From assembly GCA_013298675.1 (NCBI GenBank), contig JAAFIJ010000197.1, forward strand, positions 1-5,397: a stretch of 5,397 bases of DNA, given 5' to 3'. Source of the DNA: Rhodobacterales bacterium. Its GTDB lineage: Bacteria; Pseudomonadota; Alphaproteobacteria; Rhodobacterales; Rhodobacteraceae. Numbering within the stretch: the first letter of the stretch is position 1; each line of letters begins with the position of its first letter. This document shows, one piece after another, positions 1 through 5,397 of this stretch. The notes beneath the pieces were generated by a model, which saw only the letters and a list, made by a program, of their open reading frames with translations, was not told the DNA's origin and ran no database searches. The position numbers and the translations under genes are program-made.

Positions 1-311
1 TCATCAAAACCTCAACGGGAAAAGAGGGGGTGAACGCCACCCTGCCCGTGACCCTGACAATGATCCGCTGCATCCGTGACTATGAAATGCGGACGGGGAT
101 CAAAGTTGGCTATAAACCTGCGGGCGGTATCGCCAAGGCCAAAGACGCACTGCTTTATCTGACGTTGATGAAGGACGAATTGGGCCATCCGTGGCTGCAA
201 CCTGATCTCTTCCGCTTTGGCGCATCGTCGCTGCTGGGCGATATTGAACGCCAGCTAGAACATTATTTGACCGGCCATTACTCGGCCTCTAACCGCCATG
301 CGATGGGGTGA
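1..311 (+). CDS. deoC: Deoxyribose-phosphate aldolase, C-terminal part (5' end outside window)
   Basis: Class I aldolase (EC 4.1.2.4) that cleaves 2-deoxyribose-5-phosphate to acetaldehyde and glyceraldehyde-3-phosphate in cytosolic deoxynucleoside catabolism. The window opens inside the codon for the F of FIKTSTGKEG, the strand carrying the Schiff-base lysine (codon 6-8). The second active-site lysine is in VGYKPAGG (codon 114-116). Next come the glycine-rich phosphate-binding segment RFGASSLL and a typical C-terminal tail. About 102 residues are present; a complete enzyme of this type has roughly 300 or more. The KEGVNATLPV and LLGDIERQ segments resemble animal DERA more than E. coli DeoC. 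The stop (TGA, 309-311) lies 3 nt before the aldehyde dehydrogenase start, so the two are almost certainly cotranscribed. An internal GTG at 30 is not the true start, because the frame is open and conserved to the window edge. Confidence 0.95.
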   Translation, partial: IKTSTGKEGVNATLPVTLTMIRCIRDYEMRTGIKVGYKPAGGIAKAKDALLYLTLMKDELGHPWLQPDLFRFGASSLLGDIERQLEHYLTGHYSASNRHAMG

Positions 312-314
312 TCC

Positions 315-2654
315 ATGACCGTTCGTGACATCTTTGACAGCATGGCCTATGGCCCCGCCCCTGAAAGCAATGCCGAGGTTTTGGCGTGGATTGCCCAGCA
401 TAACGGGCAGTTCGGCCATTGGATCGACGGCGCGTTTACGGCCCATCAGGACGGGTTTGACACCCGCAATCCGGCGACGGGCAAGACCCTTGCATCGGTC
501 AGCCAAGGGTCGGCGGCAGATCTGGATCTGGCGGTCGCTGCGGCACGGCGCGCGCAACCGAAATGGGCGCGGATGCCCGGCCACGCCCGCGCGCGCATCT
601 TATATGCACTTGCGCGGTTGGTGCAAAAACACAGCCGGCTTTTGGCCGTACTGGAAACGATGGACAACGGCAAACCGATCCGCGAAGCACGCGATATAGA
701 TGTGCCCTTGGTGGCGCGTCATTTCTATTACCACGCTGGCCTTGCCCAACTGATGGCGGCTGAAGCACCGGGCATGGCCCCCTTGGGCGTTTGTGGCGCG
801 GTCATTCCGTGGAACTTTCCATTGCTGATGCTGGCGTGGAAAGTGGCCCCTGCCCTTGCTGCGGGCAATACAGTCGTGTTGAAACCGGCTGAATACACGC
901 CACTGACCGCGTTGCTGTTTGCCGAGATCAGCCGTGAGGCGGGCTTGCCCAAGGGCGTTTTGAACATCGTCACGGGTGACGGCGACACCGGGGCTGCTTT
1001 GGTGTCCCACCCAGATGTGAACAAGATCGCCTTTACCGGTTCAACCGCTGTCGGGCGCAAAATTCGTCAGGCGACGGCGGGCAGCGGCAAAGCTCTGACG
1101 CTCGAACTGGGGGGGAAATCGCCCTATATCGTGTTTGACGACGCCGATATCGACAGCGCAATTGAAGGTTTGGTTGATGCAATCTGGTTCAATCAGGGTC
1201 AGGTTTGCTGCGCGGGCAGTCGTTTGCTGGTGCAAGAGGGCATCGCAGATACGTTCCATGAAAAGCTAAAACGTCGGATGGACGGGCTGCGCATCGGCGA
1301 TCCATTGGACAAATGCATCGACGTGGGCGCGATCATTGATCCCGTGCAACTCGCGACCATCAAAGGTTTGGTTGAGGCTTGCACCGAAGGCGACACCTAC
1401 CACGCCGCCTGTGATGTGCCTGCCGGGTGTTACTATCCGCCAACCTTGATCACCGGTCTTTCCTCGGCCTCACCCCTGATGCAGGAAGAGATTTTTGGCC
1501 CGGTTCTGGTGTCGATGACCTTCCGCACCCCCGAAGAGGCCGTGGCCCTGGCCAACAATACCAAATACGGGCTGGCTGCGACCATCTGGACCGAAAACAT
1601 CAATCTTGCCTTGGACATGGCGCCAAAGGTTAAGGCGGGTGTGGTTTGGGTCAATGCCACCAACCTGTTTGACGCCGCCGCAGGCTTTGGCGGGGTTCGT
1701 GAAAGCGGCTTTGGCCGTGAGGGCGGTTGGGAAGGTCTGATGGCCTATCTGAAACCGACCGACAAGACCAAAGCCTTGGTTGCGCCCGCTTTGAACCACG
1801 CCCAAATCCAAGGCGTTGAAGGGATCGACCGCACAGCCAAACTGTTCATCGCGGGCAAACAAGCCCGCCCAGACGGTGGATATTCGCGCAGCATATTGTC
1901 ACCCAAGGGCAAACTGCTGGGTCATGTCGGCATCGGCAATCGCAAAGACATCCGCAACGCGGTTGAGGCGGCGCATGCCGCCAAGGGTTGGGCCAAGGCC
2001 ACCGGCCATAACAGGGCGCAGATCTTGTACTACATTGCCGAAAACCTGTCGGCGCGGTCCGCTGAATTTGCCTCCCGTTTGCGCGACATCACAGGCAAGC
2101 CCGGCGATACCGAGGTAGAGGCGACGATTCAACGCCTGTTCACCTATGCCGCATGGGCCGACAAATTCGACGGCGCGGTCAAATCCGTGCCGATCCGCGG
2201 CGTGGCCATTGCCATGAACGAGCCCTGCGGTGTGATCGGTGCACTATGTCCGGAAGAGGCACCGCTGCTGGGGCTGATTTCGGTCATGGCGCCCGCAATT
2301 GCGATGGGAAACACCTGCGTTCTGGTCCCCTCTGAAGCTGGCGCGCTGGCGGCCACCGATTTCTATCAGGTGTTGGAAACCTCTGACCTGCCCGGCGGGG
2401 TGGTGAACATCGTCACTGGCAGTCATGCGGAACTGGCCAAGCCGCTGGCCGGACACATGGATGTCGATGCCGTCTGGTCATTCTCGGCCGAGCCGGTTTC
2501 TGCCCAGATCGAAAAAGAATCGGCCACCAATATTAAACGCACATGGGTCAACAACGGTCGCACCCGCGATTGGTACAGTGCCACTGGTGAAGGCCGCGTG
2601 TTTTTGCGGCATGCAACAGAGGTGAAAACGATTTGGGTGCCTTACGGCGAATAA
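315..2654 (+). CDS. ALDH16-type aldehyde dehydrogenase with a second, degenerate ALDH-like domain
   Basis: NAD(P)-dependent aldehyde dehydrogenase, 779 residues, far longer than the usual ~480-500. Residues about 30-485 form a complete catalytic ALDH domain: oxyanion Asn167 in IPWNFP, cofactor motif FTGSTAVG (240-247), general base Glu264 in LELGGKSP, nucleophile Cys298 in GQVCCAGSR, QEEIFGPV (390-397) and FGGVRESGFG (458-467). Residues about 507-770 resemble an ALDH fold again (CGVIGALCPEEAP at 638-650 parallels CGAVIPWNFP), but the Asn, the base Glu and the catalytic Cys are all missing. This two-part architecture is that of ALDH16, known from human ALDH16A1 and from a structurally characterised Loktanella enzyme. 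The ATG at 315 is 3 nt after deoC; no strong Shine-Dalgarno is visible, which suggests translational coupling. Context suggests oxidation of the acetaldehyde made by DeoC, but the substrate is inferred. The physiological role of ALDH16 is not settled. Confidence 0.93.
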   Translation: MTVRDIFDSMAYGPAPESNAEVLAWIAQHNGQFGHWIDGAFTAHQDGFDTRNPATGKTLASVSQGSAADLDLAVAAARRAQPKWARMPGHARARILYALARLVQKHSRLLAVLETMDNGKPIREARDIDVPLVARHFYYHAGLAQLMAAEAPGMAPLGVCGAVIPWNFPLLMLAWKVAPALAAGNTVVLKPAEYTPLTALLFAEISREAGLPKGVLNIVTGDGDTGAALVSHPDVNKIAFTGSTAVGRKIRQATAGSGKALTLELGGKSPYIVFDDADIDSAIEGLVDAIWFNQGQVCCAGSRLLVQEGIADTFHEKLKRRMDGLRIGDPLDKCIDVGAIIDPVQLATIKGLVEACTEGDTYHAACDVPAGCYYPPTLITGLSSASPLMQEEIFGPVLVSMTFRTPEEAVALANNTKYGLAATIWTENINLALDMAPKVKAGVVWVNATNLFDAAAGFGGVRESGFGREGGWEGLMAYLKPTDKTKALVAPALNHAQIQGVEGIDRTAKLFIAGKQARPDGGYSRSILSPKGKLLGHVGIGNRKDIRNAVEAAHAAKGWAKATGHNRAQILYYIAENLSARSAEFASRLRDITGKPGDTEVEATIQRLFTYAAWADKFDGAVKSVPIRGVAIAMNEPCGVIGALCPEEAPLLGLISVMAPAIAMGNTCVLVPSEAGALAATDFYQVLETSDLPGGVVNIVTGSHAELAKPLAGHMDVDAVWSFSAEPVSAQIEKESATNIKRTWVNNGRTRDWYSATGEGRVFLRHATEVKTIWVPYGE

Positions 2655-2685
2655 CCAAAGCGCACCTTGCGTCGATCACCACAAA

Positions 2686-2723
2686 TTAGGCCGAGTGGGA
2701 AATCTTCTCGGCCTTATTCATTT
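2686..2723 (+). terminator. Stem-loop terminator after the deoC-ALDH16 unit
   Basis: The stem AGGCCGAG (2688-2695) pairs perfectly with CTCGGCCT (2707-2714) over 8 bp around an 11-nt loop. It is followed by a moderately T-rich tail (TTATTCATTT). It starts 33 nt after the dehydrogenase stop, which fits intrinsic termination of the operon. The tail is not a clean T-run, so termination may be incomplete. Confidence 0.7.
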
Positions 2724-2844
2724 AAAACAAGTGGTTATGGCATCGGCAGGTCCCAACGCCGCTTTGACACCGACTGGGTTATACAGTCTGCTATCCCATA
2801 ACATTCTGACGATTTTGCTTAGCAGCAGGCTTTGGCCGCAAGAC

Positions 2845-2892
2845 GTTTGCATCGACCCGAAGATCCGGGCGTTCAAACCGAAAGGACCTGAC
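2845..2892 (+). promoter_or_regulatory. 5' leader hairpin and ribosome-binding site fixing the start at 2893
   Basis: AAAGGA (2881-2886) sits 6 nt before the ATG at 2893 and is the best Shine-Dalgarno in this stretch. It favours this start over upstream in-frame GTG/ATG codons (2695, 2737), which would put about 50-65 residues in front of the signal peptide. Just upstream, an imperfect stem-loop can form: GTTTG (2845-2849) with CAAAC (2874-2878), and CCCG (2856-2859) with CGGG (2866-2869) around a 6-nt loop. It would leave the Shine-Dalgarno exposed. Whether it regulates anything is unknown. Confidence 0.5.
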
Positions 2893-3354
2893 ATGCTGCC
2901 CTATGTCAAACAAATCGCGCCAAAGAAAATGCTCGCCGCCGCGCTGGCCTTGGCGATTGCAACAATTCCTGCCGCCCCGGCGCTTGCTTGGGGCCGCAAT
3001 GAGCAAAACTTTTTAAAGGGTGTCGCTGCTGCATTGATCGTGCAAGCGATCATCAAAGATGCAAAGCACCCTCATGCGACGCCCGCCCCGCAGCCCACGC
3101 CAAAGCCGCAACCACAGCCGGTGTCGATCCACCGAACAACGGTAGCGCAGGCATTCCAAAGCTATTCCAGCGGTGAGCGCCGCCTGATCCAACGCAGCCT
3201 GCGCCAATACGGCTATTACAGTGGGGCAGCAGATGGCGCCTTTGGTCCGGGCACCTACAACGCCGTTGTGGCCTATGCCCGCGACCAAGGCATGACGTCA
3301 TATCTGAAAACAACAGACGGCACCTACGGTGTGCTGGATAGCCTGATCTATTGA
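2893..3354 (+). CDS. Exported small protein with peptidoglycan-binding-like domain
   Basis: 153-residue protein. Residues 1-32 read as a Sec signal peptide: basic n-region (K6, K11, K12), hydrophobic core from M13 to about 25, and an AxA-type site ending ALA before W33. Mature residues 33-58 could form a helix (FLKGVAAALIVQAIIKD). Residues 59-76 are a Pro/Gln/Lys-rich linker. Residues about 95-153 resemble the PG_binding_1 fold: IQRSLRQYGYYSG, then DGAFGPGTYNAVVAY (114-128), matching the family pattern of a paired-helix repeat with DGxFGPxT. A periplasmic or cell-wall-associated role is inferred. There is no catalytic domain, so it is not itself a hydrolase. It is monocistronic, bounded by terminators on both sides (2686-2723 and 3418-3465). 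The start is chosen from the Shine-Dalgarno and signal peptide; M13 is a less likely alternative. The precise function is unknown. Confidence 0.82.
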   Translation: MLPYVKQIAPKKMLAAALALAIATIPAAPALAWGRNEQNFLKGVAAALIVQAIIKDAKHPHATPAPQPTPKPQPQPVSIHRTTVAQAFQSYSSGERRLIQRSLRQYGYYSGAADGAFGPGTYNAVVAYARDQGMTSYLKTTDGTYGVLDSLIY

Positions 3355-3368
3355 TCAGACAGAAACAG

Positions 3369-3413
3369 CGTCAACCTTTGGCTAACACGCCCCCACGGTT
3401 CCAAGGATTGACG
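3369..3413 (+). other. Long RNA hairpin in the 3' untranslated region, sequestering an SD-like AAGGA
   Basis: CGTCAACCTTTGG (3369-3381) pairs with CCAAGGATTGACG (3401-3413) over 13 positions, with one C-A mismatch (3375/3407) and one U-G wobble (3377/3405). AAC/GTT (3384-3386 with 3398-3400) can extend the stem. The loop is C-rich, with five consecutive C at 3390-3394. The right arm contains AAGGA followed by ATG-TAA (3414-3419), and the intrinsic terminator begins 5 nt later. Two adjacent hairpins ending in a U-tract resemble the body of a small regulatory RNA or a 3'-UTR-derived RNA. No promoter is obvious, so it may be cut from the upstream mRNA. The pairing is seen directly; the function is inference. 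Confidence 0.5.
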
Positions 3414-3419
3414 ATGTAA
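3414..3419 (+). other. Start-stop element (ATG-TAA) behind an SD-like sequence
   Basis: AAGGA (3403-3407), a 6-nt gap, then ATG immediately followed by TAA. The layout is that of a minimal open reading frame encoding only formyl-methionine. A ribosome parked here would cover both the hairpin arm and the base of the terminator. Such a short signal can easily arise by chance. Confidence 0.25.
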
Positions 3420-3465
3420 GGGCAGGCAGCCGTTTTATGCGCGCGGGTGCCTGCCCTTTTTTCTT
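3418..3465 (+). terminator. Strong intrinsic terminator
   Basis: AAGGGCAGGCA (3418-3428) pairs with TGCCTGCCCTT (3448-3458) over 11 bp, and CCG/CGG (3430-3432 with 3444-3446) adds inner pairing. The stem runs straight into six T (3457-3462) followed by CTT. It separates the peptidoglycan-binding gene from the sigma-vWA operon. It lies 63 nt beyond the stop codon, leaving room for the 3369-3413 hairpin. Confidence 0.9.
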
Positions 3466-3500
3466 AAACTGAACTTTTTTGAAAAACCCTCCATAGCCTG

Positions 3501-3514
3501 CCAAGGATTGCCCG
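3501..3514 (+). promoter_or_regulatory. Ribosome-binding region of the sigma factor, a repeat of 3401-3410
   Basis: AAGGA (3503-3507) with a 7-nt spacer to the ATG at 3515 decides the sigma start; the later in-frame ATGs at 3539 and 3545 have no Shine-Dalgarno. The decamer CCAAGGATTG (3501-3510) is identical to 3401-3410, exactly 100 nt upstream, and both copies are followed within one or two bases by CGATG. The left arm of the upstream hairpin (3372-3381) can therefore pair with this site as well (nine pairs including one wobble, one mismatch). Confidence 0.65.
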
Positions 3515-4081
3515 ATGCGCCGCGTCTCAGATACTGTGATGCTGATGGATACACCCGATGACACCTTGGCCAATGCCGCCGCTGGCGGTGATCGCGCTGC
3601 GTTTGCCGCGCTGATTGCGCGCCATTATGATCGGATCTTCGGTTTGGCCTACCGTCTGACCGGGTCACGCGCCGAGGCCGAGGATCTGACCCAAGACATT
3701 TGCGCTGCTCTACCCGTCAAACTGCGCCATTGGCGCGGTGAGGCACGCTTTACCACTTGGCTTTACCGCGTGGTGATCAATGGGGTGCATGATCTGCGCC
3801 GCAGACAGGCCACCCGTGGCAGGGCCAGTATTGGCTGGGGCGATTGGGAAACCGCGCGGCAGGACGAGATTGTAACCTCGCGTGCGCTGCATGACTGGCT
3901 GGCAGATGCGATGGGACGATTGTCCCCGGAACTGCGCGACACAGCTGCGCTGGTTTTGGGTGAAGAGATGACCCAAGCCGAAGCGGGCGCGGTCCTTGGC
4001 GTATCTGAGGGAACAATTGCCTGGCGCATGTCCGAGATGAAAAAGCGATTGCGCGCGATGGCCGCAGAGGAGGCGAGATGA
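3515..4081 (+). CDS. ECF-type RNA polymerase sigma factor
   Basis: 188 residues, the normal size for an extracytoplasmic-function sigma factor containing only regions 2 and 4. Region 2 covers about residues 26-97: DRAAFAALIARHYDRIFGLAYRL, then AEAEDLTQDI (53-62) for core binding and -10 recognition, then ARFTTWLYRVVINGVHDLRRR (77-97). Region 4 covers about 136-182: LSPELRDTAAL, then a helix-turn-helix TQAEAGAVLGVSEGTIAWR (153-171) predicted to read the -35 element. It would direct core polymerase to a small regulon. The stop overlaps the start of the vWA gene (ATGA, 4078-4081), so the two are translationally coupled, a common arrangement for an ECF factor and its anti-sigma or sensor. The start at 3515 is backed by a good Shine-Dalgarno. 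No convincing promoter is seen in the 50 nt between the upstream terminator and the start codon. I cannot assign it to a numbered ECF group. Confidence 0.93.
   Translation: MRRVSDTVMLMDTPDDTLANAAAGGDRAAFAALIARHYDRIFGLAYRLTGSRAEAEDLTQDICAALPVKLRHWRGEARFTTWLYRVVINGVHDLRRRQATRGRASIGWGDWETARQDEIVTSRALHDWLADAMGRLSPELRDTAALVLGEEMTQAEAGAVLGVSEGTIAWRMSEMKKRLRAMAAEEAR
4067..4073 (+). promoter_or_regulatory. Ribosome-binding site of the vWA gene inside the sigma gene
   Basis: GAGGAGG ends 4 nt before the ATG at 4078. It is a near-perfect Shine-Dalgarno lying within the last codons of the sigma factor, and it supports the overlapping start. Its strength suggests the vWA protein is made in at least equal amount to the sigma factor. 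Confidence 0.8.
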
Positions 4082-5397
4082 CCAACGATTTGGACGCCCT
4101 GAAAGCTGCCCTAAGGGTGACCCCCGCACCAAATGCCGCAGTCAAGGACGCCGCCCTAAAGTTGGCAATGGAAAATTTTGACCGGCTCCAAGGTTCGACC
4201 ACTGCGCCGCGTCCTAATCCTGAAGACCCGCAAAAGGCGGGCCTGTGGAACAGGATTTATGCCATGCTGAATGCTTTGAAAACCAAACCTGCCTTGGCCG
4301 CATCAACCTCTGTCGCGGCATTATGCCTTGGGCTTGTGGTGATGATGCCGCTGACCCAAACGCAGCCCGCGACCACGGTCACCCCGCCCACTGATGCCGT
4401 GGCCGGCGATGCTATCCTTATGAAACCATTGCCGTCGATTGCCCCAATCCCCGAACCCAGTGGTGCGGCGACAGCGCGCAGCGCCACAGAGTTCGCCGAA
4501 GCCGACAATTCGCGCGTCGAAGCGCTCGCGGACCCAGAGCCCCTAGATACTATGGCAGAGGCGACGATCAGCGTTGAAGCGCCGATGGCGGCATCCCCCA
4601 AAATGGCGTTAGCCGACGCAGAGAGATCGCTTGTGTCGGATGCTGCACCCTTTGGGACCGAGAATAGCGAAGCCTTCGCCACTGGCCCCGCCAACCCTGT
4701 GTATGTGACGGCCGAAAACCCGGTCTCGACTTTTTCAATCGACGTTGACACCGCGTCCTATGCCACGGTTCGCTCATCGCTTAACGCGGGTTTCCTGCCC
4801 GATCCGACCTCGGTTCGGATTGAGGAGATGATCAATTATTTTCCTTATGCCTATCCGGTACCTCAAAGGGATGCGGCTTTCCGCCCTACGGTTACCGTTA
4901 TGCCAACGCCGTGGAATGCAAACACTTCTCTGGTGCATGTTGCCATTCAGGGCGCGATGCCTGCCATTGCGGATCGGCCCCCGCTGAACCTTGTCTTCTT
5001 AATCGACACCTCGGGCAGCATGGACGAGCCGAACAAATTGCCGTTGTTGGTGCAGTCGCTGTCATTGTTACAAGGTCAGTTGCAAGAGAGTGATCAGGTG
5101 GCCATTGTCGCCTATGCCGGGTCGGCAGGTCAGGTCTTGGCCCCGACCAAAGCCACTGATCAAACGGCCATTATGGGCGCGCTGAACCAGTTGGCAGCAG
5201 GAGGGTCTACGGCAGGGGCGCAAGGGCTGGAACTCGCCTATCAGACGGCCGAGGCGATGGCCGCACCGGGGGAAGTGACGCGTGTTCTTTTGGCCACCGA
5301 TGGCGATTTCAACGTTGGGATCGACGACCCAGAGGCGTTGAAAACCTATATTGCGGGCAAGCGGGAGACCGGGGTTTATCTGTCGGTTCTTGGCTTT
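4078..5397 (+). CDS. Membrane-anchored von Willebrand factor A protein, YfbK-like (3' end outside window)
   Basis: The frame is open from 4078 to the window edge (440 residues seen, no stop). Residues 1-70 are a hydrophilic, probably cytosolic segment without Cys or His. Residues about 71-92 form one transmembrane helix (LAASTSVAALCLGLVVMMPL). Residues about 93-200 are an Ala/Pro/Glu-rich low-complexity linker. Residues about 206-300 carry the conserved region preceding vWA in YfbK-type proteins: ENPVSTFSIDVDTASY (213-228) and VRIEEMINYFP (246-256). The vWA domain starts near 302, with an intact metal-ion-dependent adhesion site: DTSGS (310-314), Thr378 in GGSTAG, and Asp408 in ATDGD. The rest of the vWA fold and any C-terminal YfbK domain are cut off. 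E. coli YfbK is, as I recall, a lipoprotein; here a cytosolic tail plus membrane helix replaces the lipobox. Coupling to the ECF gene suggests a membrane partner or anti-sigma role, which is inferred. Confidence 0.9.
   Translation, partial: MTNDLDALKAALRVTPAPNAAVKDAALKLAMENFDRLQGSTTAPRPNPEDPQKAGLWNRIYAMLNALKTKPALAASTSVAALCLGLVVMMPLTQTQPATTVTPPTDAVAGDAILMKPLPSIAPIPEPSGAATARSATEFAEADNSRVEALADPEPLDTMAEATISVEAPMAASPKMALADAERSLVSDAAPFGTENSEAFATGPANPVYVTAENPVSTFSIDVDTASYATVRSSLNAGFLPDPTSVRIEEMINYFPYAYPVPQRDAAFRPTVTVMPTPWNANTSLVHVAIQGAMPAIADRPPLNLVFLIDTSGSMDEPNKLPLLVQSLSLLQGQLQESDQVAIVAYAGSAGQVLAPTKATDQTAIMGALNQLAAGGSTAGAQGLELAYQTAEAMAAPGEVTRVLLATDGDFNVGIDDPEALKTYIAGKRETGVYLSVLGF

Noticed and set aside
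255..1060. Overlapping minus-strand open frames opposite the aldehyde dehydrogenase
   Set aside because: They are shadow frames of a well-conserved plus-strand gene with complete catalytic motifs.
2764..2797. Possible sigma-70 promoter for the peptidoglycan-binding gene: TTGACA (2764-2769) with TATACA (2780-2785) or TATCCC (2792-2797)
   Set aside because: Spacings are 10 and 22 nt, far from the accepted 16-18, and no good -10 sits at 17 nt. The -35 match alone is not enough.
2734..2802. GTTATGG (2734-2740) and CCATAAC (2796-2802) inverted repeat, plus GTTAT (2778-2782) with ATAAC (2798-2802), as possible operator sites
   Set aside because: Arms are only 5-7 nt, in AT-rich surroundings and at irregular spacing; this is expected by chance.
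2695..2892. In-frame upstream extension of the peptidoglycan-binding protein from GTG 2695 or ATG 2737
   Set aside because: GTG 2695 lies in the terminator stem, neither codon has a clear Shine-Dalgarno, and the extension would bury the signal peptide. The start at 2893 explains the data better.
3382..3573. Minus-strand open frame of 63 codons across the intergenic region
   Set aside because: It runs through the strong terminator and into the sigma gene, resembles no family I recognise, and is simply the complement of structured DNA.
4257..4751. Minus-strand open frame of 164 codons opposite the vWA gene
   Set aside because: It is antisense to the Ala/Pro-rich linker of the vWA protein. The Ala/Ser/Val-rich translation is what such GC-biased linker DNA yields in reverse, and the plus-strand frame has clear conserved motifs.

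Overview
The window looks like chromosomal DNA of an alphaproteobacterium, most likely of the Rhodobacterales/Roseobacter group. This is judged from the moderately high GC, the codon use, the protein flavour, and the deoC-ALDH16 gene pair, which I associate with marine Rhodobacterales. All genes lie on the + strand. I see no tRNA, rRNA, mobile element or CRISPR array.

Left part (1-2723): the 3' end of deoC (deoxyribose-phosphate aldolase, closest in appearance to the animal DERA type), then after 3 nt a 779-residue ALDH16-type aldehyde dehydrogenase, then a stem-loop terminator. Together they make a deoxynucleoside/deoxyribose catabolic unit: the aldolase releases acetaldehyde plus glyceraldehyde-3-phosphate, and the dehydrogenase could oxidise the acetaldehyde.

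Middle part (2724-3465): a monocistronic gene for a small exported protein with a signal peptide, a Pro/Gln-rich linker and a C-terminal peptidoglycan-binding-like domain. Its 3' region holds two consecutive RNA hairpins. The first (3369-3413) encloses a Shine-Dalgarno-like sequence followed by a start-stop pair (ATG-TAA). The second is a strong intrinsic terminator (3418-3465).

Right part (3466-5397): a two-gene operon of an ECF-type sigma factor and, overlapping it by ATGA, a membrane-anchored von Willebrand factor A (YfbK-like) protein that runs off the window. The vWA protein has a cytosolic N-terminus and one membrane segment where a lipoprotein signal would be expected, so it is a good candidate for the sigma factor's membrane partner or anti-sigma factor.

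The most unusual signal is between 3369 and 3514. The ten bases forming the sigma gene's ribosome-binding region (3501-3510) are an exact copy of the right arm of the upstream hairpin (3401-3410), so the hairpin's left arm can in principle pair with either copy. This could be a cis or trans RNA control of sigma translation, or chance plus local duplication. It is untested.
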